A DNA stretch of 64,000 bases from Phyto melanocephala (Eukaryota > Arthropoda > Insecta > Diptera > Rhinophoridae). Positions 1-10,942 of this stretch are shown in pieces. The stretch covers positions 3,216,001-3,280,000 of the forward strand of contig OW799233.1 in assembly GCA_941918925.1 (NCBI GenBank), read 5' to 3'. Below the pieces are notes generated by a model. It saw only the letters and a list, made by a program, of their open reading frames with translations. It did no database searches and was not told where the DNA came from. Each line of letters opens with the position of its first letter. Position 1 is the first letter of the stretch. A program made the position numbers and the translations under genes.

Positions 1-338
1 GAATAATAACTTATTTTAACCAATATAATTTATCTAAATATACGAAAACTAATATGCTCTTTAATGTATAAGACGTGGAATTCATAAAAAATATTTATTT
101 TCAAGCGAATCAATTTATAAAAATCTCAAAAATGTAATATAAACCCAAAAATTTTATAGTGTTTCCTGAAAAACTATAAAAACTGACATAAGAACTTTTT
201 TCTTATTGCTACCGATATGAATATCGAGCCTTAACAGCGAAAATAACATAACTGACATATTTTTCGTCATTGACTTTTTGATGCCGAATTATTCTTCAGC
301 CTCCAACACCTCGTCTGTTAAAATATTGAATCGAAAGT
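1..338. other. AT-rich non-coding DNA
   Basis: I see no open frame, RNA gene or repeat boundary that I can support here. Confidence 0.5.
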
Positions 339-517
339 AATAAGGTGAACTCGTCGCTAAAACAACTACAAATTGAAAAAATACAAACGTGTATTTTGTT
401 AGTGTAAAACAAAACGATATGTCAAAAATACACAAAAATTTGACAAGTGGTCCCTAGAAGTAGTCAACAGCTGATGATCAGCTGATCTAATAAGTTCACC
501 TTATTGAATTCGCCTTG
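339..517. mobile_element. P-like MITE, copy 1 (one end lost)
   Basis: From AATAAGGTGAACTCGTCG to GAATTCGCCTTG this segment matches 10744-10934 almost base for base; I see one clear substitution (AAATTG versus AAAGTG). The right terminal repeat is intact and ends at 517. The left outer part that copy 2 has (CAAGGCGAATTC) is replaced here by unrelated sequence, so this copy is truncated or rearranged at its left end. There is no coding capacity. The AATAAGGTG..CTCGTCG core resembles the terminal repeat of the Drosophila P element, which is the reason for the superfamily call. Confidence 0.75.
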
Positions 518-895
518 CTCTGAGTGTAAGTGTGCCCTGAAAAGTAGTATTACTGTATTCACAACGTATCTTAAATTCAAATGTGCTAAAAAAAACAACA
601 TACCAAAATATGACTGTTGTGAACGACCTTTCACAACAAAGTGTGATGTATTTAATTTATATCACCGATTTTGATAGATTTTTGATATCAGATCTTTTTA
701 ATGAATATCGGAGGGGAGGTTTACAAGTATTACAGATGGCTCCCTAGCCGATCGCCGCAGGTATTTGGATACTTGTTGCAGCACAATTACTTTAGTATTA
801 TTTTAGAACAGTTTTCACTTGAAAAGCAATTGCAAAAAAAAAAAAAAACAATAATAAAGATACATTTTTGACATGATGTCTACCCAAAACAAAAT
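518..895. other. non-coding DNA between two P-like MITEs
   Basis: This stretch is AT-rich with an A-run near 836-848. An opposite-strand frame of 60 codons crosses it, but it is T/F-rich and overlaps the MITE, so it is not taken as a gene. Confidence 0.4.
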
Positions 896-903
896 GGAGC
901 AAC

Positions 904-1085
904 CATGGTGTAATTACATAAGGTGATAGCGTAAAGGAGAGCAATTTTTGTCTCTCTTTTTTATGTATGGAGTTTGACAATCTCCGGAGTTGAAATCATT
1001 TTTTAAATATGCAGTTTGACATACTCCAGAACGCAAAAAAATAATCAGCTGGGCTGCCACCGCCACCTTGTATAATTACACCATG
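904..1085. mobile_element. P-superfamily MITE with 8-bp target duplication
   Basis: This 182-bp element starts CATGGTGTAATTACATAAGG and ends in the inverse ...TAATTACACCATG. It is flanked by a perfect 8-bp direct repeat, GGAGCAAC, at 896-903 and 1086-1093. The P element of Drosophila starts CATGATGAAATAACATAAGG and makes 8-bp duplications, so both the terminus and the duplication length agree. The inverted arms match for 13 bp, then differ over four bases, then share AAGGTG. No transposase is encoded. It lies about 320 bp upstream of the start codon of the two-exon gene and could overlap its promoter region. Confidence 0.85.
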
Positions 1086-1335
1086 GGAGCAACAAATAAT
1101 CAAATAAAACGCCTTGATGGCAATTGTTTTTATAATATTTTAATATTTATAAGAAATTATTCATTTTATAAAACATTTTCGAAGTGTACTGTCATCGCAA
1201 CCGGATAACTCATTACAACTCCTAGAAATTTACTTCATATAATATTTTAAAAATATATTGAAGTAATACATACATATATTTATATATATTAAAGTAAACA
1301 GAACAGAACCTCATTTTCAAAAACTGTTATCGAAA

Positions 1336-1352
1336 TATTTTTTATATAAATT
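1336..1352 (+). promoter_or_regulatory. possible TATA-like box upstream of the two-exon gene
   Basis: A TTTTTTATATAAATTC-type sequence lies about 60 bp before the ATG at 1405. In DNA this AT-rich such strings are common by chance, and no initiator motif was confirmed. Confidence 0.2.
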
Positions 1353-1404
1353 CTAAAACGTATCAAGTTTTCCTTTATTCCATACATCTTGGCCTGTTTA
1401 CAAA

Positions 1405-2756
1405 ATGGAACTGAATATAAACCCAAATCACATAAAGGGTCACAGTTTTGATGAAGATGATAATTTCAGTAACATCTCACGCATTTCCTATGGTCTACAC
1501 AATTCAATAAATTCAGCCTGTAATTCCGACTCAGAGTGCAGTGGCCACGTCTCGGTGCGCGATATGATTGAACATTACAATAATCAATGCAAGAATGAAG
1601 ATACAAATCAAATGAATCATAAAATTAAATATAAAATCAATTCGGCAAAAAGACATTTTAATCGTCATTCGCAACATTTATTGGCCTCAACAAAATCATC
1701 TTACTGTGGCTTAAACAATTATGGATCTCAAACGAATTATAAGCAATTTACTGACCAAATGCAACAAGATAAATCATCCTCGTTGAATTTTGATGCTCAC
1801 AATCTCGCAGCACTCACTTGCTGCAGCAATTGCACAGCGTGTTCGTGTTGTCAAAATAGAAGTCGTACAAATTCGATAACCACCAAAATGTTAAAGTCAG
1901 AAACATCGTCTTTGTTATTGCTACAAAACAAGCAGAACAACAAGAAATCTAACAGCAATTTCAGCCTACATAACGGTGGTGGTAGTTCTGTTGCTGTGGC
2001 CGCAAAAGATGGTGTTGGTATTAGAAGTTGCAGTAGCAGTCTTAATAACATTAATGTTAAAGATGCTAGTATTCTTGCGGTTGAGAATTGTTTGAATATC
2101 ATCGATGATACCGATGCGAATACAAATTCTATCAACATTAGGAAACCAATCATATTGAATGACTTTTGTGATGACAACCTAAAAACTAAAGACTCTCAAA
2201 ATAATGGTCTCTTTAATGAAAACAATTCTCAAGTTGTGGTGGAACAGAAAAAGAATTGTTTACAGTCAACTGATAGCGTTGAGGAGGCCAATATTTGCCA
2301 ACAACAGCAACCAATTGAAACATCTTATCAAAGCAAGACCACAATTGCAAAGACATCAAGTGGTAAGTAATAAAGCATCATGCAAGTTTGAGTCTAGATA
2401 TGCAAGTGACACAGTTACTTAATTCTTATAAAATTCAATATCTAACTAATACCAATACAAATTTGCAGTCAAATAAATCAATTGTGGATACACATTAATA
2501 AATGACAAATTTGTTTTTTTTTCTTTTGTTTTTGTTTATTATTTTAAACACAAATGTAGGTGTGCGCATTATAATTGATATATTCTTTGATCAAGAACGA
2601 TGTGCTAATGCCGCCGATATTGTTGGTAGTAGGGTGGAAACTGATATACCACAAAGTCGCATTTTATCCGAGTTTCAGCAGCAAACAATGGCTGCGAATA
2701 TATGTGGCACCACTAGCAATGCTGGCACAGTTACTGTATCTCCGTCATGCCAGTAG
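1405..2756 (+). CDS. two-exon gene of unknown function (384 aa predicted)
   Basis: I do not recognise this protein. Exon 1 (1405-2362) starts at an ATG in good fly context (ACAAAATGG). It stays open for 319 codons and reaches a strong donor, AGTG|GTAAGT. An acceptor at 2558-2559 (AATGTAG|GTGTG) after a T-rich tract restores the phase (split Gly codon) and gives exon 2, 2560-2756, ending in TAG. The intron is 197 bp. Without splicing the frame stops three codons past the donor. The protein is hydrophilic and Asn/Ser-rich. It has a short charged motif HVSVRDMIEHYNNQC near residue 50, a Cys cluster LTCCSNCTACSCCQN near residue 150, no signal peptide and no clear membrane segment. The spliced junction reads GVRIIIDIFFDQER, more ordered than the rest. 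It looks intrinsically disordered and could be a short isoform or the start of a larger locus. A poly(A) signal AATAAA lies at 2952-2957. Confidence in coding is fairly high; confidence in function is nil. Confidence 0.7.
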
Positions 2757-2951
2757 ATATGTGGAAAAGCGAAAAACCCTTAAGATTGCTACTACTGACC
2801 CAAATGGAATGGATTTGTTTCTTTTTTTTTATGAATGAGTTTTTAAAGCATATATTTTTGGCTACACTTTTGTTAAGTATATCTTTAAAAAAAGACGTTT
2901 GATTTTATAACATTTATTTTCATGTTAGTAACAATTTATTTTCTTGGATTT

Positions 2952-2957
2952 AATAAA
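2952..2957 (+). terminator. poly(A) signal for the two-exon gene
   Basis: This is the first canonical AATAAA after the TAG at 2754-2756, about 200 bp downstream, followed by T-rich sequence. It is a plausible 3' end but is not proven. Confidence 0.4.
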
Positions 2958-5900
2958 ATTTTATACTAAACGATGTTTTGATTATAAATTTATCGTGCCT
3001 GCTTTATGCTCCGAGTGGAATTAAATGGTTCGGAACTGCCTAAGCATTGTTCTCATACTCAGCAACACTGCAATGATATATCCAAACAGTTTGTTGTCAC
3101 TCGGAATACAGAACAGAAACGAAGATCTATTCGAAATATTTTTTGAATTAAAAGAGTACTGTCATGTGTTGTTTCTTAAACCCTAAATGTCATGATGCAG
3201 TACAGCGTTGTGGTAACAAAAATGTCCAAACTTTTTAGATTTAAGTTATTTTGAAATTTTGGTAAAAAAAAAAAAAAAATTTGGCTTTGAAAATATAATT
3301 TGTTTTCATACTCGCATATTGTTTTGCTGTAAGAAATTTCAACTCTTGATTCTTAACTCTTTTACAACGTTCTACTCTGTCCTGGAATGAGTGTTGGCAG
3401 CAATAGCAATGGATTGGAGTCAGCATAAGTTATAAAAAATTTAAAGATTGCGTTAAGAGAATGAGACATTTAAAGGATAACTTTTTCATTTGGCTTAAAC
3501 AACACAGGATCACAAACAAAAAATGTTGGCATTTTCTCTATTAACATGTTTTGTAAGTGCCTGTATATCAGATTGTATGAATAGTTACAATTTAAAAAAA
3601 ATTTAGCACGATTTTCTGTTATAAAGTTATTACCATAAACTTTAATAGAAAAAGGCGTAGGGGAGCTACTTATGGTAAATAGTTACTGATAATGACCGTA
3701 TAATAAAAAATAATTTTTATTTCAAATTACAATACATACACCACATTTAGATATTTGCATGTAAAAACTTATTTTATGTTCGAAAATCTAAACATGTTCG
3801 AATACAAAAACTATTCATACGTTTTTTTAAATATTTTCTATTTTACAAAGTACACAAACTGCTGTTGGTTGAAATTATGAAAAGTATCAGAAAATTATAT
3901 GATAAACTCGTGATCTAAATGAGGAAAAAAAATACTTTCTAGTTGTCTGCTGCTTTAAAAAAAATCCATACCATGAGTACAAGTATTTATTTATTTTTTT
4001 TTTTTTGATTTTGTCTTTCAAAATCTCTTATGCAACTTTGGCATTATTAGATGTTGTCTAGAGATGGAGATGCTGCAATAACTTTTAAATCCAAATCGCT
4101 ACTAACGAGACTGCAACAACTCTATGGCAAAATAATAGAAAATCTGAAAATAACTAACATGAAGATATATTTTAGTTAATGTGGTCATAGTTCGTTTTAA
4201 TTCAATAATAATGAAGTTATAATCACATTACTTCAATTCGAATGATAAATTAAGTCAATGATACCCGTATTAGGGCTTAAAAAAATCGATAGACTGAAAT
4301 ATGTCTGTTGTTAGATAAATTAAAATGTTGAGATGCAAACAAAAAACAAATAAAAACAACACAAATAATTTGAAATTATTATTGAACAGTATTATGAAAA
4401 AAAAAAACGTAGAGAGTAAAAAACAATTTTGTAAATTTGTTTTAAGTGAAAATTTTAAAAAATTCTTTTTACACAATTTGCATATTTCTTGAAATTGCAA
4501 TTATTGTTTTTAGCGTAATTTTAATTGCACAAGAAGCAGTCGCGTATGCCATTTGCCGGACATTTCTTTTAAATATTAAATGCCATAAAATTTGGTAATT
4601 CTACTGAATTTGTTGTATTTTATTTTGAAAAGAGAATCTCTAAACAAATCTATCAATATTAATACGCAGAAAATGTTGTACACTAAACAATGACCAAAAA
4701 AAAAATCGTCGTACACCTTTGAATTTAAAGTTTCTTGTGTGACAGGCTAGAATTATTTTCTTCTTGACTAACGAAAGGTGGCCATTTTAACTATTTCTTT
4801 CGACTTTTTTATTAATGTTTTTACTTGACACACAGTTCAGCAGAATGAGTCGTGTGCTGGCGTAATATTTATTTAATCTGTTTTTAGTCGATTTTAAACT
4901 CATCGTCATTTGTAGCAAAAAAATTTTTAAATTGTATTTTTATTGTTTTTGTATTTTGTTGCCGTCAAACCCCCCTCTCTCTCTTTCTTATATAGTGATA
5001 CATGCAAGTGTTTGATGTCTCTCTAACTATTCTAGTAAGTGTTATTATTTATTGCGTTGAATTTTTGTTTATTTTTGGCAAACCAAGAACGGAGTTAAGT
5101 AAAAAACTAAAATCATTTTAATGAATACAATAGCCCATAAGTACATATGTATGTGTATTGCTAAATTGTTTGAACAAAATTATTACTGCAATTCGATTTA
5201 TTACTATGGATTTTAGCTCATTATCTACTGTAACTATTTATGTCTAAAACCAATTCAGAACAATTCAAAATACGCTCCCAAATGACCTAAAAGAACTGGA
5301 TTAAAAATTGAAGGGAATAATTATATGCAATATTACTGCAGGCACATTTATCAAAGCCAAACAAAAGAAACCTTAACTTTCATAATTTTGAATATAATAA
5401 TTAACAATCAAATTTTGAGCATTAGACGATGAATAGTTACAAAATTTTAACCTGCTTCAGTTTTCTAGGAAAATTACTCAACTATAATTATAAATTATTA
5501 GAAAGTTAATCAATATTTTGATGGAAAACATGGGTCACTTAAAAACCGGCGTAAATCTGAAAGCTTTTTAAAAATGTCTAAATTAAACAGAGTTGAAAAA
5601 CTTTTGTATCTGAGAATAAATAAAAATGTAACAATTTTGTGTATAATGAAATGGATGCATTTGATAAAAAGTTTATTTTCGTTTGTATTGTAAAGGGTAA
5701 TTCGTTGGTCAAATAAGACAAGCCTTAGCCTCTTCGGCTTCTTATCACTAATCCATGCAATTATTTAAAAGCTGTTGCAACATTGCAGCTGTCCATAGTT
5801 TCGGCCAATTGTACATAAGTGGGCTATTTTTATGGAAAGAACATCGATATTGACAATTTAAAAATATAGTTGATTTGAAACAAGTATGCAGCGACAATGA

Positions 5901-6924
5901 ACTTATGTTTAAAGAATATTTAATTTAATGAATATAAAAAGTTTTCGGCAACCGAATTTTACGTGATCAAATATGGGATCTCCAAAACAAATATTTCATT
6001 AATTGCAGAGTCTTTAATATATTTCCCAGTGTCATTATTGTTGCACTACAATTTATTGCTTCATACGGATTGTAAAGCTCATCATGTTTTGCTACATCGA
6101 AAACGAAAGGGAATAAATACAAAGAGCACAAAAATGAATTCATCTATTTCGCTTGTCATGTGTAATGTGTACGAATAGTTAAGAAAAGGTAAGACGAAAA
6201 TTGAATTGTATAATTTTTGGAGAAAATTTGTCTTGCTTTCAACTCAAATTTAATTTTAAATTAGTTACATCAATTGAAGATAAATGTTTTCTCTATTGTT
6301 CGCATATAATTTGTTTATAATATTTATAAATTTTCTTTCTTTTTAAACAACTCAACGGCTTGCTGATCCATTTAATCATCCCATTGCAATGATCGTTTTA
6401 AAAAGTGTGAAATTGACGGGAATGATTTTAATTCAAAGATCAAAAATAATTTTATTCATTTCTTGTTTATACTTACATTTTGGTCGACAGTGGTTCGCAA
6501 AGTTTTTTTTGCTGCCATTAAAGCTGCCTAAAAATATGTTATTGTAATCCAGATAACTTGAAGTCTGTAAAGCATAAACAAATTAATATTTCTTAACGAT
6601 ATAAAAACTTTAAATTTTGAGAATTTAATTCAAGGTATATTCAAATATTTTTATGCAACAGCGAACTTATTCATACAGGTAATATCGTCCAAACCGCTAA
6701 TCTTTAAGCTTAATATCAAAAACTTTATGAATTCGCCTTAATTGCATTTATTTATCCAGGAATGGAAAATGAGATTTTCGTTTCGGTACTGAAGAATTAA
6801 ATTAAGTGTAGTTTTATAAAAACAAATAAACTAATTTTATTTGTATTTATTGTTTTTACATTATTTAACATAGTTTTCACAAATTTTTTTCCTATTTTTA
6901 ATAAAAAAAATTTAACTTGTCCAT
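2958..6924. other. non-coding DNA, no gene seen
   Basis: About 4 kb of AT-rich sequence holds only short frames with low-complexity translations (Phe, Leu, Lys, Asn). A CT-rich tract lies near 4973-4987. No tRNA, splice-linked exon or bounded transposon was recognised. A GAATTCGCCTT string at 6730-6740 matches the end of the P-like MITEs but stands alone. Confidence 0.4.
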
Positions 6925-7048
6925 CCCTGATATATGAATTTGCCTTGACAGAAACATCCCCTAAAAAGTTGTTTCGTTGTATCATGTATATACATGTATA
7001 AATATGCATTGGTAGATGTTTTTCGTCAAGGCGAATTCGTAACCAGGG
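6925..7048. mobile_element. short inverted-repeat element sharing GAATTCGCCTTG
   Basis: CCCTGATATATGAATTTGCC on the left is mirrored on the right, ending at CAGGG; the arms are about 38 bp with several mismatches and enclose about 50 bp. The arms contain the GAATTCGCCTTG core found at the ends of the P-like MITEs at 339 and 10744, but with different outer sequence. I could not see a target duplication. It is probably a decayed MITE. Confidence 0.5.
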
Positions 7049-8484
7049 TTAGAAAATTTTTAAAATCAATTTATTTGTATGCCAATTACTACAATAAAAT
7101 ATTTTAATTTGTAAAAACTAAGACAAATATAAATAAATTTTGTATATTTGGAATAAAAACGCACTTTAAAAAAATTCTGAATACCAAAAGAAAAATATCA
7201 TTTCCTATACCTGAGAAAAATAACAAAATCAAGGTGAATTAAACAAATTTTGACATAATGCTTCCCAATCAGCTGTTGCGACAATATTACTTTGTGAATG
7301 TGTCTTAATTTCGTTTTAAAAATTCTAAAAATAAATTTAATATAAACATACCGCCAGGATTGAACTCTATTGGTATATAGGCTTGTCTACATCTTGGTAA
7401 AAGGTAAGACCACCAGCATGTCGGCTTACTAAACTTGAAAAATAGTTACTGACATGAAAAAAATTAATAAATTTTTGGTTTTTTGATTTAAACCGATTTC
7501 TATATTGAGAATCTCTGTTTTGTTTCAACTACTATATTGTAATATGAAATAAGAAATAGCGGCAACTCCTCAGCCTCCATAATGCCGACTGGGTCAAATT
7601 TAATGAAATCAAAATACCAACAATCAAAACGAATTAATCAAATAATAATTTTGTAAAAAAGAAAAATACACAAAACTAGTTTAATGGGCCACTGCAGTTA
7701 GTCAAGAGTCTTGGTTATTTTGTTAAAACAAAATTTAATAAATAAATTTACTGAAATTTAATAGAGCTTTGGAGAAGAATCGCGTTAGACTTACACAATT
7801 CCTTTAAATCAAAATCAGTTAAAAACTTAACGAAAGATTACCTTAACGTTAAGACAATAAAAAAGAAAAAAATATATTTAACAAGGGTTGTGATTTAGAG
7901 ACGTGTATGGGTGTAAACATTAATATCATGAACTTACTTATGTAAAGTTAAAATAAAAATAAAAATAAAAATTCACCAGCAAAATCCAACTGCGCATGTG
8001 TGGGTGTTTTAGGTGTATTTTTTATATGTTTTATTATAAAAATATTTATAATTTTTTTTTTTTGAAATCTGATTCATCGTTATGCTTTTAACTGACTTCA
8101 AAAAGCGATTTTAGAATACGATCATTTTAATTGCAAATAGTTTACAAGTTCGTACTATTAAGCCTAATGTTCCGTCCAATATTTTATCGCAAACTCCATA
8201 TTAAAAAAAAAAAAATTGTACAAAATACTTATGGAATAGTGTTGTACTTTGCAATATTATATAGAACATTTAAGCATAATTTGGATGGGTCAACATGCAG
8301 TTAAAAAAATATATAACTTTTTTGTTAAAATATTTTTGTTTTTTTTAGTTTATAAAAATATCACCTGAAGTATAAATAGTAAATAGTATACAGCTGAAAA
8401 AAAAAACGGAATAATAAAATTTTGATATTTAAATCAGCGATAAACTATTTTAACCCAAAGAGAGTACTTTTTAATATTAAAATT
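7049..8484. other. non-coding DNA, no gene seen
   Basis: AT-rich sequence with short A-runs. I found no supported exon, RNA gene or bounded repeat. Confidence 0.35.
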
Positions 8485-9211
8485 TCGCCCTCTGAAGCCA
8501 TGATTCGTTGCTTAGTTCATCGTCACCACCAACCAGGCACCCTTAAAGATAAGTCTCGAATTGTTAGACCACACTTAAAATATTTTACGTGTAGAGCAAA
8601 GTCTTAACTAAACACCAGAAACACCTACGAGAGGGCGTTCTGCTCAGCTAAGAATGTCTCGTACGTCACTATGGCGCATTTAGTGAAGTAGTAAAAGACT
8701 ATGGCAATTGGTGCAGGAGTTAAGATCCGAATTTCATCGTCAGCAGCCAGAAATGAAATTACCATTATTGGAAATCTGTTTATTAGCATTAAAGCTCATT
8801 TAAATTTGAAAAGCTGTGTGAAAAAGTTCTAAGGTTCAACAAATTCAAAAGTCATTCTTAAGCGACAATTTTATACGGTTAAGGGTACAGTATGGCACTA
8901 AATTTAAAAATAATAAAGACAGTGGTACTTAACGGCCACTGTTCACACTGCCCGATATACAATGGCACTTCAAAGTCAAATTTTTGTAGAGCAAATAATT
9001 TCCAAATTTGTCAGCACTCAACTCCTTTTTTTTTTTTATTTGAAAGAGTGAGTATATGAAGGCAGGCCTAAGATAATCCTTGAACTCAAGGCCAACATTG
9101 TTGCCGAAATTCCAGCCATAAATTTTGAAAGATGTTATTAAGAAGCTAAAAACGGGGTTATTTAAGTTTTTGTAAATTTGTAAGCCCCATAGTGACATTT
9201 GGTTCACCCTG
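8485..9211 (+). pseudogene. decayed Tc1/mariner-family transposase
   Basis: Fragments of a mariner-type transposase appear in order but in shifting frames. First comes a helix-turn-helix region reading IRCLVHRHHQPGTLKDKSRI (near 8500-8560), then AQLRMSRTSLWRI (near 8645-8680) and QLVQELRSEFHRQQ (near 8703-8745). A catalytic-region piece, TVHTARYTMALQS, lies near 8938-8977. Downstream is GRPKIILELKANIVAEIPAI (near 9062-9120). The right end reads GGTTCACCCTG followed by TA, the mirror of a mariner-type terminus; the left end was not found. Frameshifts and stops make it non-functional. The order of motifs, not any single match, supports the call. It is unlikely to be a host gene. Confidence 0.75.
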
Positions 9212-10735
9212 TATGAATATTAAAAGTTATTGCTTACGAAATTAAAAACAAGGGTTGATGAATTTTTTTTTGTTTGCTCGACTTAAAAATAATTTTTGTT
9301 TTCATATTGTTTGAGAGAAACAGCCGATGTTGAGCAACATTTTTCACGAACAGAAAATATAGTAGATATCTGTATATTAGACTTTAGGCAAAAAAATAAA
9401 ATCGAATTCATTTAATATTTTTTTGCTTAATAAAATAATCACAACTCTATATTTTATATCATGTTTATACCATACAATATCATAGATAAGGATAAAATTG
9501 AAGCAATCGTATTATTGCAATCCAAAAACTAAAGCCAAAAATATTTGTTATTTTCTACAAAAAAAAAAATCTAATAATAATTGTTATTTTTTGTTTGAAA
9601 AATCAAATCTTTGTTTATAATATTGAACATTTGTTACAGTTCCTGAAAAAAAAACCAACCGTATTTATTTTAAATGTTTCGGATGCATAATTACGACATT
9701 AGCAACATGTTTATATACAAAGCAACATACGCTCTTATTTACAAATAATGAGGACAAAAATTTACTATATAAATAATTATTTTGTATTAGAGATCTATGA
9801 AGGCCTAGCCTTCTTAATTATTAATTAAATAATTTTAACTATTTTGTACTAAAACAAAATTGAACAAAATAGTTAACCTTCAATATTATTTTCAATTTTT
9901 TTTTCAACAAAAAGTTGTCATTTAAAACTGAATCTTAAGACACATAATTGTTAACGAAAATATTATTAGTAGCAGTAGGAGTATATAAATTTGCAAAATT
10001 GGTGTTAAGTGTTTTTGAAAGGTATTTTGATTTACTTTTAATTTTGTTTGAAGAAAAAATGTTTTGAAGACCACAACATTTATTTAAATCACTTGTACCA
10101 TTTTAATTCTTAAAAAATATTTAATTATGTAAATATAATGGCATTTACTTCAGATGCAAAATGATATTTATAACAATAATCCATAACATAATCTCACACC
10201 TTAATGGCAAAAATGTGTATATCAAATTTAATAATAACATTTAATTTTCAAATATTTTAAACAATTTAAAACTGGTACATTACACGTATGTATGCAAATT
10301 TAAGTATAACTATTATATGTATGTATGTGTGTTAGTAATGAGTTTCCACATACTTTGCATTCAAGTACTCTAAAATGTAAATGTCAATTAATAATTAGTT
10401 TCACATCATTTTGCATCACCGCAAGTGTGTAGGAATAATCTTAAAACTGTCAATCTTACAGTTATTAATTTTTTTCATGCATTAGAGTCTTTAAATAGTA
10501 TTGAGTGTAATTGGTTTTTTTTCTTCTTTATTATTAGCAATACCTAGATTAATCTACATGTTATTTATAATCAGACCATGATTTAACCATGAAAATAAAA
10601 AAAATTAATTGTGAAAAATTTAGAAATTTTTGTTATGTTTGTTTGTCACACATAAAATGTATCTTGTGTAGCAGGTCATGCTCATTTTCTTGTCTATGAT
10701 ATTTTATTATAAAAAATTTTTATCAGCAATTCTCG
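9212..10735. other. non-coding DNA, no gene seen
   Basis: AT-rich sequence with no supported exon, RNA gene or bounded element. Confidence 0.35.
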
Positions 10736-10743
10736 GCTGGCAC

Positions 10744-10934
10744 CAAGGCGAATTCAATAAGGTGAACTCGTCGCTAAAACAACTACAAAGTGAAAAAATA
10801 CAAACGTGTATTTTGTTAGTGTAAAACAAAACGATATGTCAAAAATACACAAAAATTTGACAAGTGGTCCCTAGAAGTAGTCAACAGCTGATGATCAGCT
10901 GATCTAATAAGTTCACCTTATTGAATTCGCCTTG
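10744..10934. mobile_element. P-like MITE, copy 2 (complete)
   Basis: This 191-bp element has perfect 25-bp terminal inverted repeats beginning CAAGGCGAATTCAATAAGGT. The flanks are an 8-bp near-duplication, GCTGGCAC (10736-10743) and GCTGGCAT (10935-10942). The AATAAGGTG..CTCGTCG core of the left end parallels the Drosophila P element terminus (ATAAGGTG..CCGTCG), and 8 bp is the P-family duplication length. An internal near-palindrome, CAGCTGATGATCAGCTG, is present. There is no coding capacity. Near identity to 339-517 suggests both inserted fairly recently from one source. Confidence 0.85.
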
Positions 10935-10942
10935 GCTGGCAT

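Noticed and set aside
1851..2177. 108-codon minus-strand frame
   Set aside because: Lies wholly opposite exon 1 of the two-exon gene; its Leu/Phe-rich translation mirrors Asn/Ser-rich codons.
2204..2422. 72-codon plus-strand frame over the end of exon 1
   Set aside because: Out of frame with the long exon and runs into the intron; no features.
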